Of a stretch of DNA of 18,977 bases, positions 1 through 8,973 are shown piece after piece; position 1 is the stretch's first letter; every line of letters begins with the position of its first letter. The notes beneath the pieces are model-generated. The model made no database searches and had not been told where the DNA came from. It worked only from the letters and a program-made list of their open reading frames with translations. This DNA comes from Isotricha intestinalis (taxonomy: Eukaryota > Ciliophora > Litostomatea > Vestibuliferida > Isotrichidae), in contig JAJJLU010004090.1 in NCBI GenBank assembly GCA_023807065.1, positions 1 to 18,977 of the forward strand, given 5' to 3'. The position numbers were made by a program, and so were the translations under genes.

Positions 1-30
1 TTAAAATTTAATTATATTTAATATTTTTTT

Positions 31-35
31 CTCAT
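31..35 (+). promoter_or_regulatory. CTCAT motif upstream of first gene
   Basis: TTCTCATTTC lies 8 bases before the ATG at 43. The same TCTCAT core precedes two other starts (13319-13315 and 17513-17509, both minus strand). The TCAYW core resembles the initiator described upstream of Trichomonas vaginalis genes. C and G are rare in these spacers, so the recurrence is notable, but three of eight genes is weak support. Confidence 0.25.
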
Positions 36-42
36 TTCAAAA

Positions 43-1112
43 ATGGACATTAAAATTCAAATATTAGGAATATTCCCATCAATAAATAATAATAATGACA
101 AAATTTTTTTTAAAATATCAAATGGGAAATTATATTCATTACAATATTAAAAAAGATTTAATTTCTTCAATAGGAACTAGTGATACATTTAAAGAACAAA
201 TAAAATAGCAAAAAATACAGTTAAAAAAAGTGAAGATATAATAAAAGAAAATAAATTAAATCAATATTTAAAACAAAATGAGAATAAAATAGAATTTTCT
301 AAAACTAAAGAAGAATTAAGAGAAAGTTTAAATACAAGTAAACGTTCAAAAACAACTGAATCACAATATGAAGAAGAAGAAAATAAAGATTATATGATTA
401 ATAATGAAGTACCATCAAGTACCAAGTACAATTCAACCATCAAATATAAATACTTTTAATGCTTTATCAAGAGAAAATAAAGATAATAATAATATTGATG
501 ATAAAGATAATTCTATTAAAACTAGTGATTATCAATTTGATGATGAAATACTTGAAGTTTATTTTGAAATTTTTAATGGATTAAATGAATTTTTAAAATC
601 AATTATAAGGAGAAATTGTTTAAATGATATTTTTGAATATTTTGATATAAGAAATAGATATAAATTTGGTTTTGAACAATTAATTATATTATTTAAATAT
701 AAATATTTTAATGCTATTAGATATTATTATCTTATTTATTATTATAATTTAAGGAAAATTGTTTTACCTTATATTAAAGAAGCTTTTGAAAATATTGTTT
801 ATGGTTATTCTAAACAAAAATTAACATTTTTTAATAAGATTATTGAACAAATATTAAAAAGTTTTTTTTTAGAAAATTATTTAATTATGATAATACAAAA
901 AAGAATAATATAATTCCAGAAAATAATATAAATAAAAACTTAATAAAAGTGAACAACAAAGAAAACTAATAAAAGAAAAACAAGCAAAACAAAAAATAAA
1001 TAATATAGATATAGAAAAATTATTTTTTTCATTGCTTTATTATATTTTAATGAATAAAAAAAATATTATTAAAATTGATATAAAAGTATTAAAATTTTTG
1101 ATTAAAATTTAA
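43..1112 (+). CDS. unrecognised helical protein, frame-disrupted
   Basis: No family is recognised. The ATG at 43 sits in the context TTTCAAAAATGG, and the predicted protein starts MDIKIQILGIFPSI. A charged, probably disordered stretch follows (about 208-530), then an aromatic, helix-rich part (about 540-890) with many Tyr/Phe/Ile, and a basic Q/K tail ending at TAA 1110-1112. Coding continues through five frame changes, near 148, 203-206, 420-457, 897-902 and 945-948. Three of these (203-206, 897-902, 945-948) are cured by one additional A in an A run. The gene converges on the next one, with about 50 bases between the two stops. It could be a pseudogene or a gene with sequencing errors. The part at 404-913 is the longest unbroken piece (169 codons). 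Confidence 0.5.
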
Positions 1113-1162
1113 TTTTTATAACTAATAATTTAATTCAATTATGTTTTTTTTTAAAACTAATT

Positions 1163-2380
1163 TTATTCTATTTGATGATAGTTTTCAAAGAAATCATTTA
1201 TAGATTCAATATTAATTTCCCTATGACAACCTAAAACACAATTACTTCTCATTGGAATAGTAATTTTAATATCTTTCAATTGTACTTTAGAATTTTTAGT
1301 TTTAATACTAATATTTTTTATTTCACCACAATTTTCAATGTCAATTATTTTATTAAATTCTGAAAAAATTCCATTAATTTTTAAATTTTCATTTTTTAAA
1401 TTCATGAAACCTTTTTGAAATTCTGTTAAACTCTTTTTATAATTATCAAGATTTAAAATATAATAAATTTCTGCTAAAGTTATTTCATTTATTATTTTAC
1501 CAAATAATATTAACTCAATATAAAAGCCTCCTTCTCTGACTTCATATACTTTTCTTTTTCTTGGACTTTCAAAAGGAAGATTAAGATAATTAAAGAAATG
1601 TCTAATATATGAATATACATTATGATTAATTTCATGAATAGTTATTACAATAATTCTTCCTGTCCTTAAAATATCTCTTATTTCTTTTTTAGTTATATTT
1701 TTTGAAATTTCTTTTTCTTCTAGGAAAATATAAGATTTGGATGAAAATCTATCAGTCATTCCACATTTACTACTACTTTTATAAGGAACAAATTTAAAAT
1801 ATTTTTCAATAAATTCATAAACAAAATCATCATCTTTAAAAAAATCTTTATATTTATCATAGTACAATAATTTAAAAAGTTCTTCAAAAACATTACTTTT
1901 TAAAATTTCTTTTAAAAAACTCTTAATTTTAGATAAACTATCATTTGATAATGAATTATTTAATAAATATTCGAAAGAATATAATTCTTCTTTATTAATA
2001 ATAATATTATTATTATTATTATAATTAATAATAAAGTTATCTTTGCATAAAAATTCAAAATTATCAAACTCTAATTCATTATTTTTCAAATATTCCTTTC
2101 CATCAATTGTAATAAGTTTAAAATTTGTTTTTTCAGTTATTTCTTTAATATCATTATCATTACATTTATTTGAATTCAATAAATTTAACAAATATTGGTT
2201 TGTAGCATCATCTTCAGGATATATAATTAAATAAATTAATAAATTAAGTCTATCTTCATTTGTTATTATTATATTGTTATTAAGTAATTTTTTATCAAGG
2301 ATTTGCTTAATTAATTGTTGTTTTAATTGAAATTTCTCAAAATATTTAATATAATCATTATTCAATATATCATAATACAA
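1163..2380 (-). CDS. HExxH zinc-protease-like C-terminal segment
   Basis: About 405 codons, open to TAA, with no ATG near the 5' end: the first Met is at about residue 208. The reading frame also continues upstream of 2380 to about 2420 in this phase, overlapping the end of the WD40 frame, so it is probably the C-terminal half of that gene rather than a separate one. Residues 249-253 read HEINH within a hydrophobic stretch (VITIHEINHNVYSYI), the HExxH signature of zincin metalloproteases. About 30 residues downstream is EGGFYIELILFG, whose Glu could act as third zinc ligand; that is inference. The N-terminal 200 residues are helical and Asn-rich. I do not recognise a named peptidase family. 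Confidence 0.6.
   Translation of the reverse strand: MYYDILNNDYIKYFEKFQLKQQLIKQILDKKLLNNNIIITNEDRLNLLIYLIIYPEDDATNQYLLNLLNSNKCNDNDIKEITEKTNFKLITIDGKEYLKNNELEFDNFEFLCKDNFIINYNNNNNIIINKEELYSFEYLLNNSLSNDSLSKIKSFLKEILKSNVFEELFKLLYYDKYKDFFKDDDFVYEFIEKYFKFVPYKSSSKCGMTDRFSSKSYIFLEEKEISKNITKKEIRDILRTGRIIVITIHEINHNVYSYIRHFFNYLNLPFESPRKRKVYEVREGGFYIELILFGKIINEITLAEIYYILNLDNYKKSLTEFQKGFMNLKNENLKINGIFSEFNKIIDIENCGEIKNISIKTKNSKVQLKDIKITIPMRSNCVLGCHREINIESINDFFENYHQIE
1995..2033. repeat. ATT/AAT microsatellite inside coding sequence
   Basis: A run of ATT/AAT trinucleotides encodes a short Asn/Ile run (residues about 119-129) in the HExxH segment. Trinucleotide periodicity keeps the frame. Such Asn runs are common in A+T-rich protist proteins. 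Confidence 0.6.
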
Positions 2381-2382
2381 TG

Positions 2383-3960
2383 CTATTTTATTTTTATAAA
2401 AAAATAATTCTTCGTTTTTGTGTCAATCGGTTGATTAAAAAAAGAAATATTTTTCAACCCATCGATTTTTTTGTTTTTAAATTCAAAAAATTCCATTTTG
2501 TTTTTAATATTTATTAAATTTGATAAAAAATTGATTACACTCTCTTTTTCTGATAATTCCTTTTGTTCATTAAAATATTCATTGAGTTCTTTTTTTTTAA
2601 AACATACTTTATAATATTGAATTTCATCTTCATATGTTTCAATATTAAATGAATTCTTTAATTGTTCTTGATTTTTATTAAGAAAATTTAAATATTTTTT
2701 TATCAACGTTTTGTTGGTATTGTCTCTAATTAATAATTGTAAATAAAAGATATATTCTTCTTTTATATCTTTAAAATTAAATTCTTTTTTTATTTTTTCT
2801 TCAACTATTTGTTTCCTTTGAAATATTGATTCTTGATTTATTTTTTCTAATTCATTTTTAATTTCATCAAATTCTAAATAATTTTTACTTTTAATAATTG
2901 AATAATCTTCTTCTTCTTTTTCATTTTCAGTATACTTGAATAATTCTGAATAATCTGATATTTTATATATTATATTTTTAATATAATCATTAAATGGTTT
3001 TATTTCCATCCGAGGTTTTTTATTTATTATTTCATTTTTTTCTTCAATTTTAATTATATCATAATCAAGCATTTTGATATTTAATATATTTGCAATTGTT
3101 TTATCTTTTAAAAAAGAATTATCTAAGAGAATTGGATAAAAAGGAATAAAATCATTAACTTTTTTTTCTTCAATAATCTTAAATTCATTTAAACCACATA
3201 TCATAATTCTATTTTTATATAAACAATATAAATAATGAAAATAATTATCAATTAAAGTATGAAAAGTAGTTTCAATAGTAATAGTTTCCGTTGGATTATT
3301 ATTATTTATCCTCCATTTTTTAATTGTGTTATTATAATTAAAAGTTAATAATTCATTCTCACTTATAAAATAAAATTTCTTTATTTTTTCTTCAATTGAA
3401 AATATTTTTTTATTACTTTCTTTTTCATGAATTGATAATCCTTCAAAATTCTTATTGATAAATCCATAATAATTTCCTGTTGTATTCCATTGAAGATTTT
3501 CAATTGATTCTTGATGAAAATTATTTAAATGAATATATTTGGTTATATCCCATAATTTAATATAATTATTATCAGAAGAAATAACTAAATTATCATCCAC
3601 TGGATTAAATATTGCATATTGAACAGAATCCGAATGACCTTTAAAAATACACTTTTCTTCACATTCTGTATTTTCATCTGGAATTTGCCATAATTTAATT
3701 TCAGAATTCCTTAATGATGATAATATTAATTTAGGATATTTGGGATGAAAATTGATATAATTGACATAATTATCACAATAAATTGAAGTTTTATAATTCA
3801 AACTAAAGTCATTGTCATTTAAACTTAAATTATATATTTCCACTTGAGAACCAAATATATAACTCAAATAATTTGAATTTGTTATAATCATTGATTGAAT
3901 TTCATTCATAAGCTGTAATTTTTGTGATTTGATATCAATTGTGAACATATCTTGTCCCAT
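2383..3960 (-). CDS. coronin-like WD40 repeat protein, N-terminal part
   Basis: 525 codons from ATG (context ATATAAAATGGG) to TAG at 2385-2383. Residues about 35-190 carry WD-type repeats with a coronin flavour: IKLWQIPDEN near residue 88, KGHSDSVQYAIFNP near 107, NNYIKLWDI near 131, and WNTTGNYYGFINK near 158, matching the coronin pattern of VKVWQIP, GH-V, and Wn-Gsl blades. Further degenerate blades run to about residue 300, and the C-terminal third (about 340-490) is K/E-rich and probably coiled coil, as in coronins. Coronins bind actin/Arp2/3; that role here is inferred. The frame probably runs on into the HExxH segment through loss of one A at 2415-2419. A plain WD40 protein unrelated to coronin is the alternative. 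Confidence 0.6.
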   Translation of the reverse strand: MGQDMFTIDIKSQKLQLMNEIQSMIITNSNYLSYIFGSQVEIYNLSLNDNDFSLNYKTSIYCDNYVNYINFHPKYPKLILSSLRNSEIKLWQIPDENTECEEKCIFKGHSDSVQYAIFNPVDDNLVISSDNNYIKLWDITKYIHLNNFHQESIENLQWNTTGNYYGFINKNFEGLSIHEKESNKKIFSIEEKIKKFYFISENELLTFNYNNTIKKWRINNNNPTETITIETTFHTLIDNYFHYLYCLYKNRIMICGLNEFKIIEEKKVNDFIPFYPILLDNSFLKDKTIANILNIKMLDYDIIKIEEKNEIINKKPRMEIKPFNDYIKNIIYKISDYSELFKYTENEKEEEDYSIIKSKNYLEFDEIKNELEKINQESIFQRKQIVEEKIKKEFNFKDIKEEYIFYLQLLIRDNTNKTLIKKYLNFLNKNQEQLKNSFNIETYEDEIQYYKVCFKKKELNEYFNEQKELSEKESVINFLSNLINIKNKMEFFEFKNKKIDGLKNISFFNQPIDTKTKNYFFIKIK

Positions 3961-4110
3961 TTTATATTTATTATTTAATATTAAAAGAATTATATATTTA
4001 AATATTGTTTTACTGATTTAAAGTTAAGAATAATATATCATTTTATTTTATAAATATTAATTGAAGTAATTATTTAAATAAATAAAATAAAAAAAAAATT
4101 TTTATCAAAA
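3961..4110. other. divergent intergenic spacer
   Basis: 150 bases of almost pure A+T between two divergent ATGs (3960 minus, 4111 plus). It must hold both promoters. No TCTCAT motif and no clear TATA box can be singled out in this composition. Confidence 0.4.
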
Positions 4111-6507
4111 ATGTAAAAATAAAATAAAAAATTTAATCAATCTGCTACATTATATGAAATTAAACAGAGAATAAGTATATAATTTGGATTTCCAATAGAA
4201 AGAATAATGAAATTAGAATATATGGAGAAAAAGAATATGGGAAAAGATAAAAGACTTTGGAGTAAATAATTATTATTGTAATAAAAATAAAATTTTCGAA
4301 GTGTATATAATAGTCCAATTAATTACAAATAGATATGTATATATTTATATTGATGTAAATACAAAAGAACTTTATGTAAAATTAAATGGAAATCAAACAA
4401 TAAATAATAAAATAGTCTTACAGAAAGAATTGATTGATTAATAATTAAAAAAATGATAAAGAAGAAGAAAATGAAGAAGGTGATAAAAATGAAAATATAA
4501 CTTGAAAAAGATAACTAAAATGGAATTGTAAATGAAAATGGAATTAAAAAAAAAATGAAAATAAAAGGATGATAAAAAAAATAAAAAAGAAAAAATTGAA
4601 ATTAAAAAAGAAAAGTAAAGGTAAAAAATTAGAAAAAGACAAAAATAAAACAGAACAAAATAAATAAAATGAAGATTAAAAAAAAAGATGATAACCATAT
4701 TAAAAAAGAAAAATAGCTTTAGAAGAAAAAAAAGAATATGATGAAAGAAAAGAAGAAGAAAAAAATTCAGATGATAAAAAAAGAAAAACAATAAAAAGGG
4801 TAAATCAAAAAAAAAAGAAGAATCTCAAAAATTAAAAGTATTAAAAAAACAATTAGCAGATTATAAAAAATAATTAAGTAAAATGAATGTAGATTTAGAA
4901 AATAAAAAAGAAGAATTAAATCCAACTCGTTTTATAAAACTTTCAGAAATATTAGATGATAGAGAAAAAACTTTAGAAGAATTAACACAAAAAGCAGAAG
5001 AAATGCAAGTTCAATTATGGGAAGATGAAAAAGAAATTGCAAATTTAAATATGAAAATAGGAGATTGTTATAATGCTCAAATTAAAATAAATGATGAAAT
5101 GGGAAAAACAAAAAAAAATTTTGTTAATAAAGAAAGAGCAAATGAAGAACTTAATAAAAAAAAGAAATTAAACGATATTTCAAAACAAAAAGATGATAAA
5201 ATTAAAACAAAAAAGATAATACTATTAAAAAAAAAGAAAATAATACCAATAAATTAAATGAACAATTAAAAGATGAAGAAGATATATTTAAAAGAAAGAA
5301 ATGAAATGGAAAAAAGATATGAAAAATATAAAAAAACTGAAGAAAAATTAAATAATGAAGAAAACAAATTAAATCAACAAATTGAAAATTTAGAAAAAAG
5401 AAATGAAGATTATCAAAAACAAAATGAAAAATTTGAAAAAGAAAAACCAAATTTAGAAAAAAGCAAGAAAGCCAAAAGAAAATCAAGAAAAAATGAAAAA
5501 AATGGAAGAAGATTTAGAATTATTAGTTACAATTAGACAAAAAAAAATGCAGAAAATAAAGAATATCAACAAGAATTAAAAGATAAAAAAAAAAAATGAA
5601 GAAGAAAAAGAAAATTTTATTAAACAAATTGAAGAAAATAAAACAATAAATAAAGATTTAAAACAAAAAATTGAAGATTTAAAAACAGAATTAAAAACTT
5701 TAAGTGAAGAAAGTGAAAAAAATCAAAAAGAATTAGAAGAAAAAAATAATGAATTAAAAAAATTAAAAGAAGAAGAAGAAGTTTTAAAAGAAAAAGAAAG
5801 AAAAGAAAAAGAAGAAAATGAAAAAAATCAAAATAAATTTAAAGAAAATGAATTAAAAAAAGATGCAGAAAAAGAAGAAGAATTTTTTTAAAAGAAAAAG
5901 AAGAAATAGGAAAAAAATAGAAAAAATGAAAAATTAACAAAAGAAGATGAAGAAATAAAAAAATCAACAAGAAGAAAAATCAAAAAAAATTAAAAGAATT
6001 TTATGATACAGAACAACAATATAATAAAATGAAAAATGAATTAATACAAAAAGGAGGTGATGCAAATGAAATAAATGAAATGGAAAAAATAATAGAAGAA
6101 AATAATAAAGTTGAAAATGAAGGTAATGAAACAATTGATAAAGAAGAAGAAGGAAAAGAAGCTAAAATTGAAGATAATGAAGAAGAAAAAAATTTAGAAG
6201 AAAATGTAATTGATAAAGCAGAAGAAGTAAAAGAAGGTGAAAATGAAGGTAAAGAAGAAGAAGGAAATGTTGAAGAAAATGCAATTGATAAAGCTCAAGA
6301 AGAAAATGAAAAGGAAGACGCAGTTGAAAAAGAGAAGAAAATGAAGAAGGACATGAAGGAGAAGAAGGACCTGAAGAAGTAGAAATTAAAGATGATAATG
6401 GTGAAGAAGGTGGTGAAGAAGGTAATAAAGAAGAATATTATGGTTATATTGAAGATAAAGAAAATGATAAAAATAAAGGAGTCTTACATCCTAAAGATGA
6501 AGAATAA
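4111..6507 (+). CDS. ubiquitin-like N-terminus plus long K/E coiled coil, disrupted
   Basis: ATG 4111 has the context TATCAAAAATG, matching the first gene. Residues read from 4138 on (SATLYEIKQRIS, then FGFPIERI, then IYGEKEYG and GKDKRLWS in neighbouring frames) follow the ubiquitin-like pattern of a helix with eIKqrI, a Gly-x-Pro turn, and an IyxGKel strand followed by Dkt/rL. A strand-rich piece follows at about 4270-4437 (YVYIYIDVNTKEL). From about 4440 to 6505 the product is a charged coiled coil (LKKQLADYKK, LEELTQKAEEMQVQL, YEKYKKTEEKLNNEENK) and then an acidic tail ending HPKDEE-TAA at 6505-6507. In-frame TAAs occur at 4180-4182 and 4871-4873, with many frame changes in 4440-4800. The coiled-coil assignment is firm; the ubiquitin-like call is moderate. 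Confidence 0.5.
6134..6358 (+). repeat. three 75-bp (25-residue) acidic tandem repeats
   Basis: The tetrad IDKx recurs at exact 75-base spacing (starts 6134, 6209, 6284), reading TIDKEEEG, VIDKAEEV and AIDKAQEE, each inside an E/N/G-rich 25-residue unit preceded by EEN in copies two and three. The third copy drifts after the IDKA block. The equal spacing with diverged codons indicates an older tandem duplication inside the coiled-coil gene. Confidence 0.65.
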
Positions 6508-6595
6508 ATATTTTTTTAAAAGATAATAAGATGATAATTTTTACATTTTTTTATTGATATTTAATTTATTTTGAATAATTGAAATTTTATTTTTT

Positions 6596-7817
6596 TTATG
6601 AACTAAGTTTAATATAAAATAATGTATAAACTTCATTTGAATCATAATCAGGATTATTTTTAACTACTTTTGAATAAGTAAAATAATACCATTCATTATT
6701 AATTTAAATAACTATAATAATGTCCAGTATTCAAATTTCCTATATGATTTGTTAATGCAAATAATTTATATTTTGTTAATGAATTATTTTCTAATTCATT
6801 ATCAATATAATTTTTCATATCTAACATTTCATCAAAACCAATATATGATTCATTTTTTGTATTAAAGTATTGATTTATTCTTTGTAAAGATAAAATTAAT
6901 ATTTGAAGTAATTTTCCTATTCTCATATTTTGCTTTAAGTTTAATTTTCTTCTACAACTTATACAATTTTCATTTGATTGAATAGTTTCAGTTTTAATAA
7001 AACTTTAATATAGTAATTTATTTAATTTATATCTTGTATTTGTACTATTTTTTTGATATTGAATAGGAATATCTAAAAAGTGACAAAATTATAATCTTTA
7101 TTATTACATTGATAAGTATATTCATATGAAAAATAATCAATAAATAAATCAGAAACCACACTTTTTTCTTTCTTATTACAATTATTTTGATAATCAAAAA
7201 ACATTTCTTTCTTATTTTTATGTTTTATTTCTTATTTATAATAAGATGGAGTTTCAATAGTTTTAAGTTCTCTATTAAAATCTTGTAATAAAAACCTACA
7301 AAATTCTTGAGTATCATATTCTAAATTATCAAAAAATTCTTTATGTAAAGATGTAAAAGAATCTTTAAAATCAGAAGGTGTATTTTGTTCATTTGAAACA
7401 TTTAAAAGTAATTCTTATAACACATAAGAAATTGGAGTTGTTTTAATTACATTTTTAAAAAAATTAGGATAACTTTCTAGTATATAAATAAAGAACAATG
7501 AATTAATATTGATCATTTATATCATTTAACACAAATATTATTAACTTAAAATATTTTTCATTTTCAATTGTAATTAATTTTACCAAAATTTCTTTATTTT
7601 CTTGTATTAATGATTGATTTGATTTAAAACTTTCATAATGATTTGATGATTTATTAAAATTATATTTATAAATTTAAGAATAATGAAAATCTAAATATTT
7701 TACTGTTCTGATTTTTTCAAATTCATTTTTATTTCTTTTATTATCTGTTATGATTGATTCATCACCTTCTTTTTTTCTGTATATTATAAAAAAAGAAACC
7801 AAAATTAAAATGAAACT
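6596..7817 (-). pseudogene. ubiquitin-specific protease (USP/UCH) lacking the catalytic Cys
   Basis: The product shows the USP layout in order. Near 7530-7480: NDINDQY then INSLFFIYILESYPNFF, aligning with the Cys box GN-TCYxNSxLQ. At about 7320-7270: EYDTQEFCRFLLQDF, the QDAxEF-type box. At about 7120-7075: FSYEYTYQCNN and NFVTF. At 6965-6954: CISC of the zinc ribbon (the partner pair is degenerate, CNNK). Then YKLFALTNHIGN and GHYYSYL (His box, His at 6722-6720), and finally EWYYFTYSKV and YTLFYIKL, ending at TAA 6598-6596. The Cys position reads CAA, Gln (7511-7509), so cleavage of ubiquitin is not expected. In-frame TAAs fall at 7676-7674, 7417-7415, 7234-7232 and 7007-7005, and single-base losses near 7505, 7075-7079 and 6703-6705. 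No clear ATG; a hydrophobic stretch (FILILVSFFII) opens the frame at 7817. Either a decayed gene or a pseudo-enzyme read with errors. Confidence 0.7.
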
Positions 7818-8016
7818 TTAAATTAATACTTATGAAAATAAATTCCTACATTTTCAATATAATAGAATATATTACTATTCATTTAATAAATATTTTTAAT
7901 TTTTTGAAAGAAATAAATAAATTAATAAATCTTTTTATTATAAAAATATTAGAAAAAAAATATAAAATTCAAATACAAACAATTATTTTATTTTAAATAA
8001 TTATTTTGTATTAAAA
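7818..8016. other. divergent intergenic spacer
   Basis: About 200 bases between the uncertain 5' end of the USP gene and the ATG of the phosphatase. It is A+T only, and no motif stands out. An ATG at 7851-7849 (minus) followed at once by TAG could be the original USP start, but the frame does not join cleanly. Confidence 0.3.
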
Positions 8017-8812
8017 ATGTTATGTAAATTTCATAAAGTATTAAATGATGTATATTATACAAAGCTCAAATCAATAATAGAAAATTCAGAAAATCCAACA
8101 AATGAAAATCAGGAAAATATTTTTCTATTTGTATTTAAACATATATATACAAGATTTGCTCAAATTTTAATTATAACATTAACAATGTTAAGTAGATTAT
8201 TATCTCCAATTCTTTCTTTACTTGATAACATAATATATTTATTATATAAAATTCATATTTATATAAAATATCGTTCAATTAAAACATTAAATTATAATAA
8301 ATCAAAAATGCAAATTATATTAGATTTAGATAATACATTAATATAAATCATCAAGACAAATACCTAATTTAAGACAATTTCAATTATTAAATGATGGGAG
8401 TTATATTTATATAAGACCTTATACAAGAAATTTTCTATCATCATTAGATGAAATATGTGATTTTTTTATTTATACTAGTGCAACTGAAGAATATGCAAAT
8501 CAAATAATTAATTATATTGATAATAGAAATTGTTATTTTAAAAAAAAGTTATTTGGACAAGATTGTGTTAATTCTAATGGAAAATTTTTGAAAGATGTTA
8601 AAAAAATAAAAATAGAAAAAAGAGATAAAGATAGATTATTAATAATTGATGATAATCCAAATTGTTATTTAAATTTAATTCAAATAAGTTATTGGGAAGG
8701 AGATTCAAGTGATGATTCTCTTTATAAAATTCAAAATATTTTATTTTCAAATTATAATGGTGGAGGATATTTTTATAATGTTATTTTAGATTCAAGAATC
8801 AATGAAATCTAA
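8017..8812 (+). CDS. NIF/SCP/Dullard-like HAD phosphatase with N-terminal membrane segments
   Basis: ATG 8017 (ATTAAAAATG) to TAA 8810-8812, about 265 codons. Residues about 36-88 are hydrophobic (IFLFVFKHIY, then AQILIITLTMLSRLLSPILSLL), suggesting one or two membrane helices. Then the HAD core: motif I QIILDLDNTL (nucleophile Asp 8323-8325, general acid Asp 8329-8331), IRPYTRNFLSSL (the RPxxxxFL element), motif II FFIYTSATEEYA, and motif III LLIIDDNP (8648-8653), followed by YWEGDSSDDSLYKI. This matches the FCP/SCP family, and a membrane-anchored N-terminus is typical of Dullard/CTDNEP1 (nuclear envelope/ER) and TIM50. Just after DNTL the frame changes at 8341-8346: two bases of an AT repeat are missing, or one is extra; the next frame resumes YKSSRQIP, as expected for DLDxTLxxSS. 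Catalytic residues are intact. Substrate unknown. Confidence 0.75.
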
Positions 8813-8973
8813 AATTTAAATTTATAATACTTAATTTATATTATGATTTAATAATTATAAAATGTATTAATAATTTTTAATATTATTAAATATTATAAAA
8901 ATAAATAGTAAAAATAATATATTAAATATAATATATGTATAATAAGTAATGCAAAAATTTTAAATTAATAAAT

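Noticed and set aside
2043..2234. Plus-strand 63-codon open frame
   Set aside because: Lies wholly inside the unbroken minus-strand HExxH segment, with no recognisable feature.
203..2385. Euplotes-type frameshifting at AAA-TAR, suggested by AAA-TAG at 203-208 and 2388-2383
   Set aside because: Most other frame changes are not preceded by AAA-TAA/TAG, many lie well before any stop, and TGA does not behave as a frequent Cys codon. Kept only as an alternative explanation.
4438..5486. Phe/Leu-rich minus-strand open frames resembling membrane proteins (4791-4438 and 5486-5202)
   Set aside because: They are complements of the K/E-rich coiled-coil gene on the plus strand; TTT/TTC/CTT runs are just AAA/GAA/AAG reversed.
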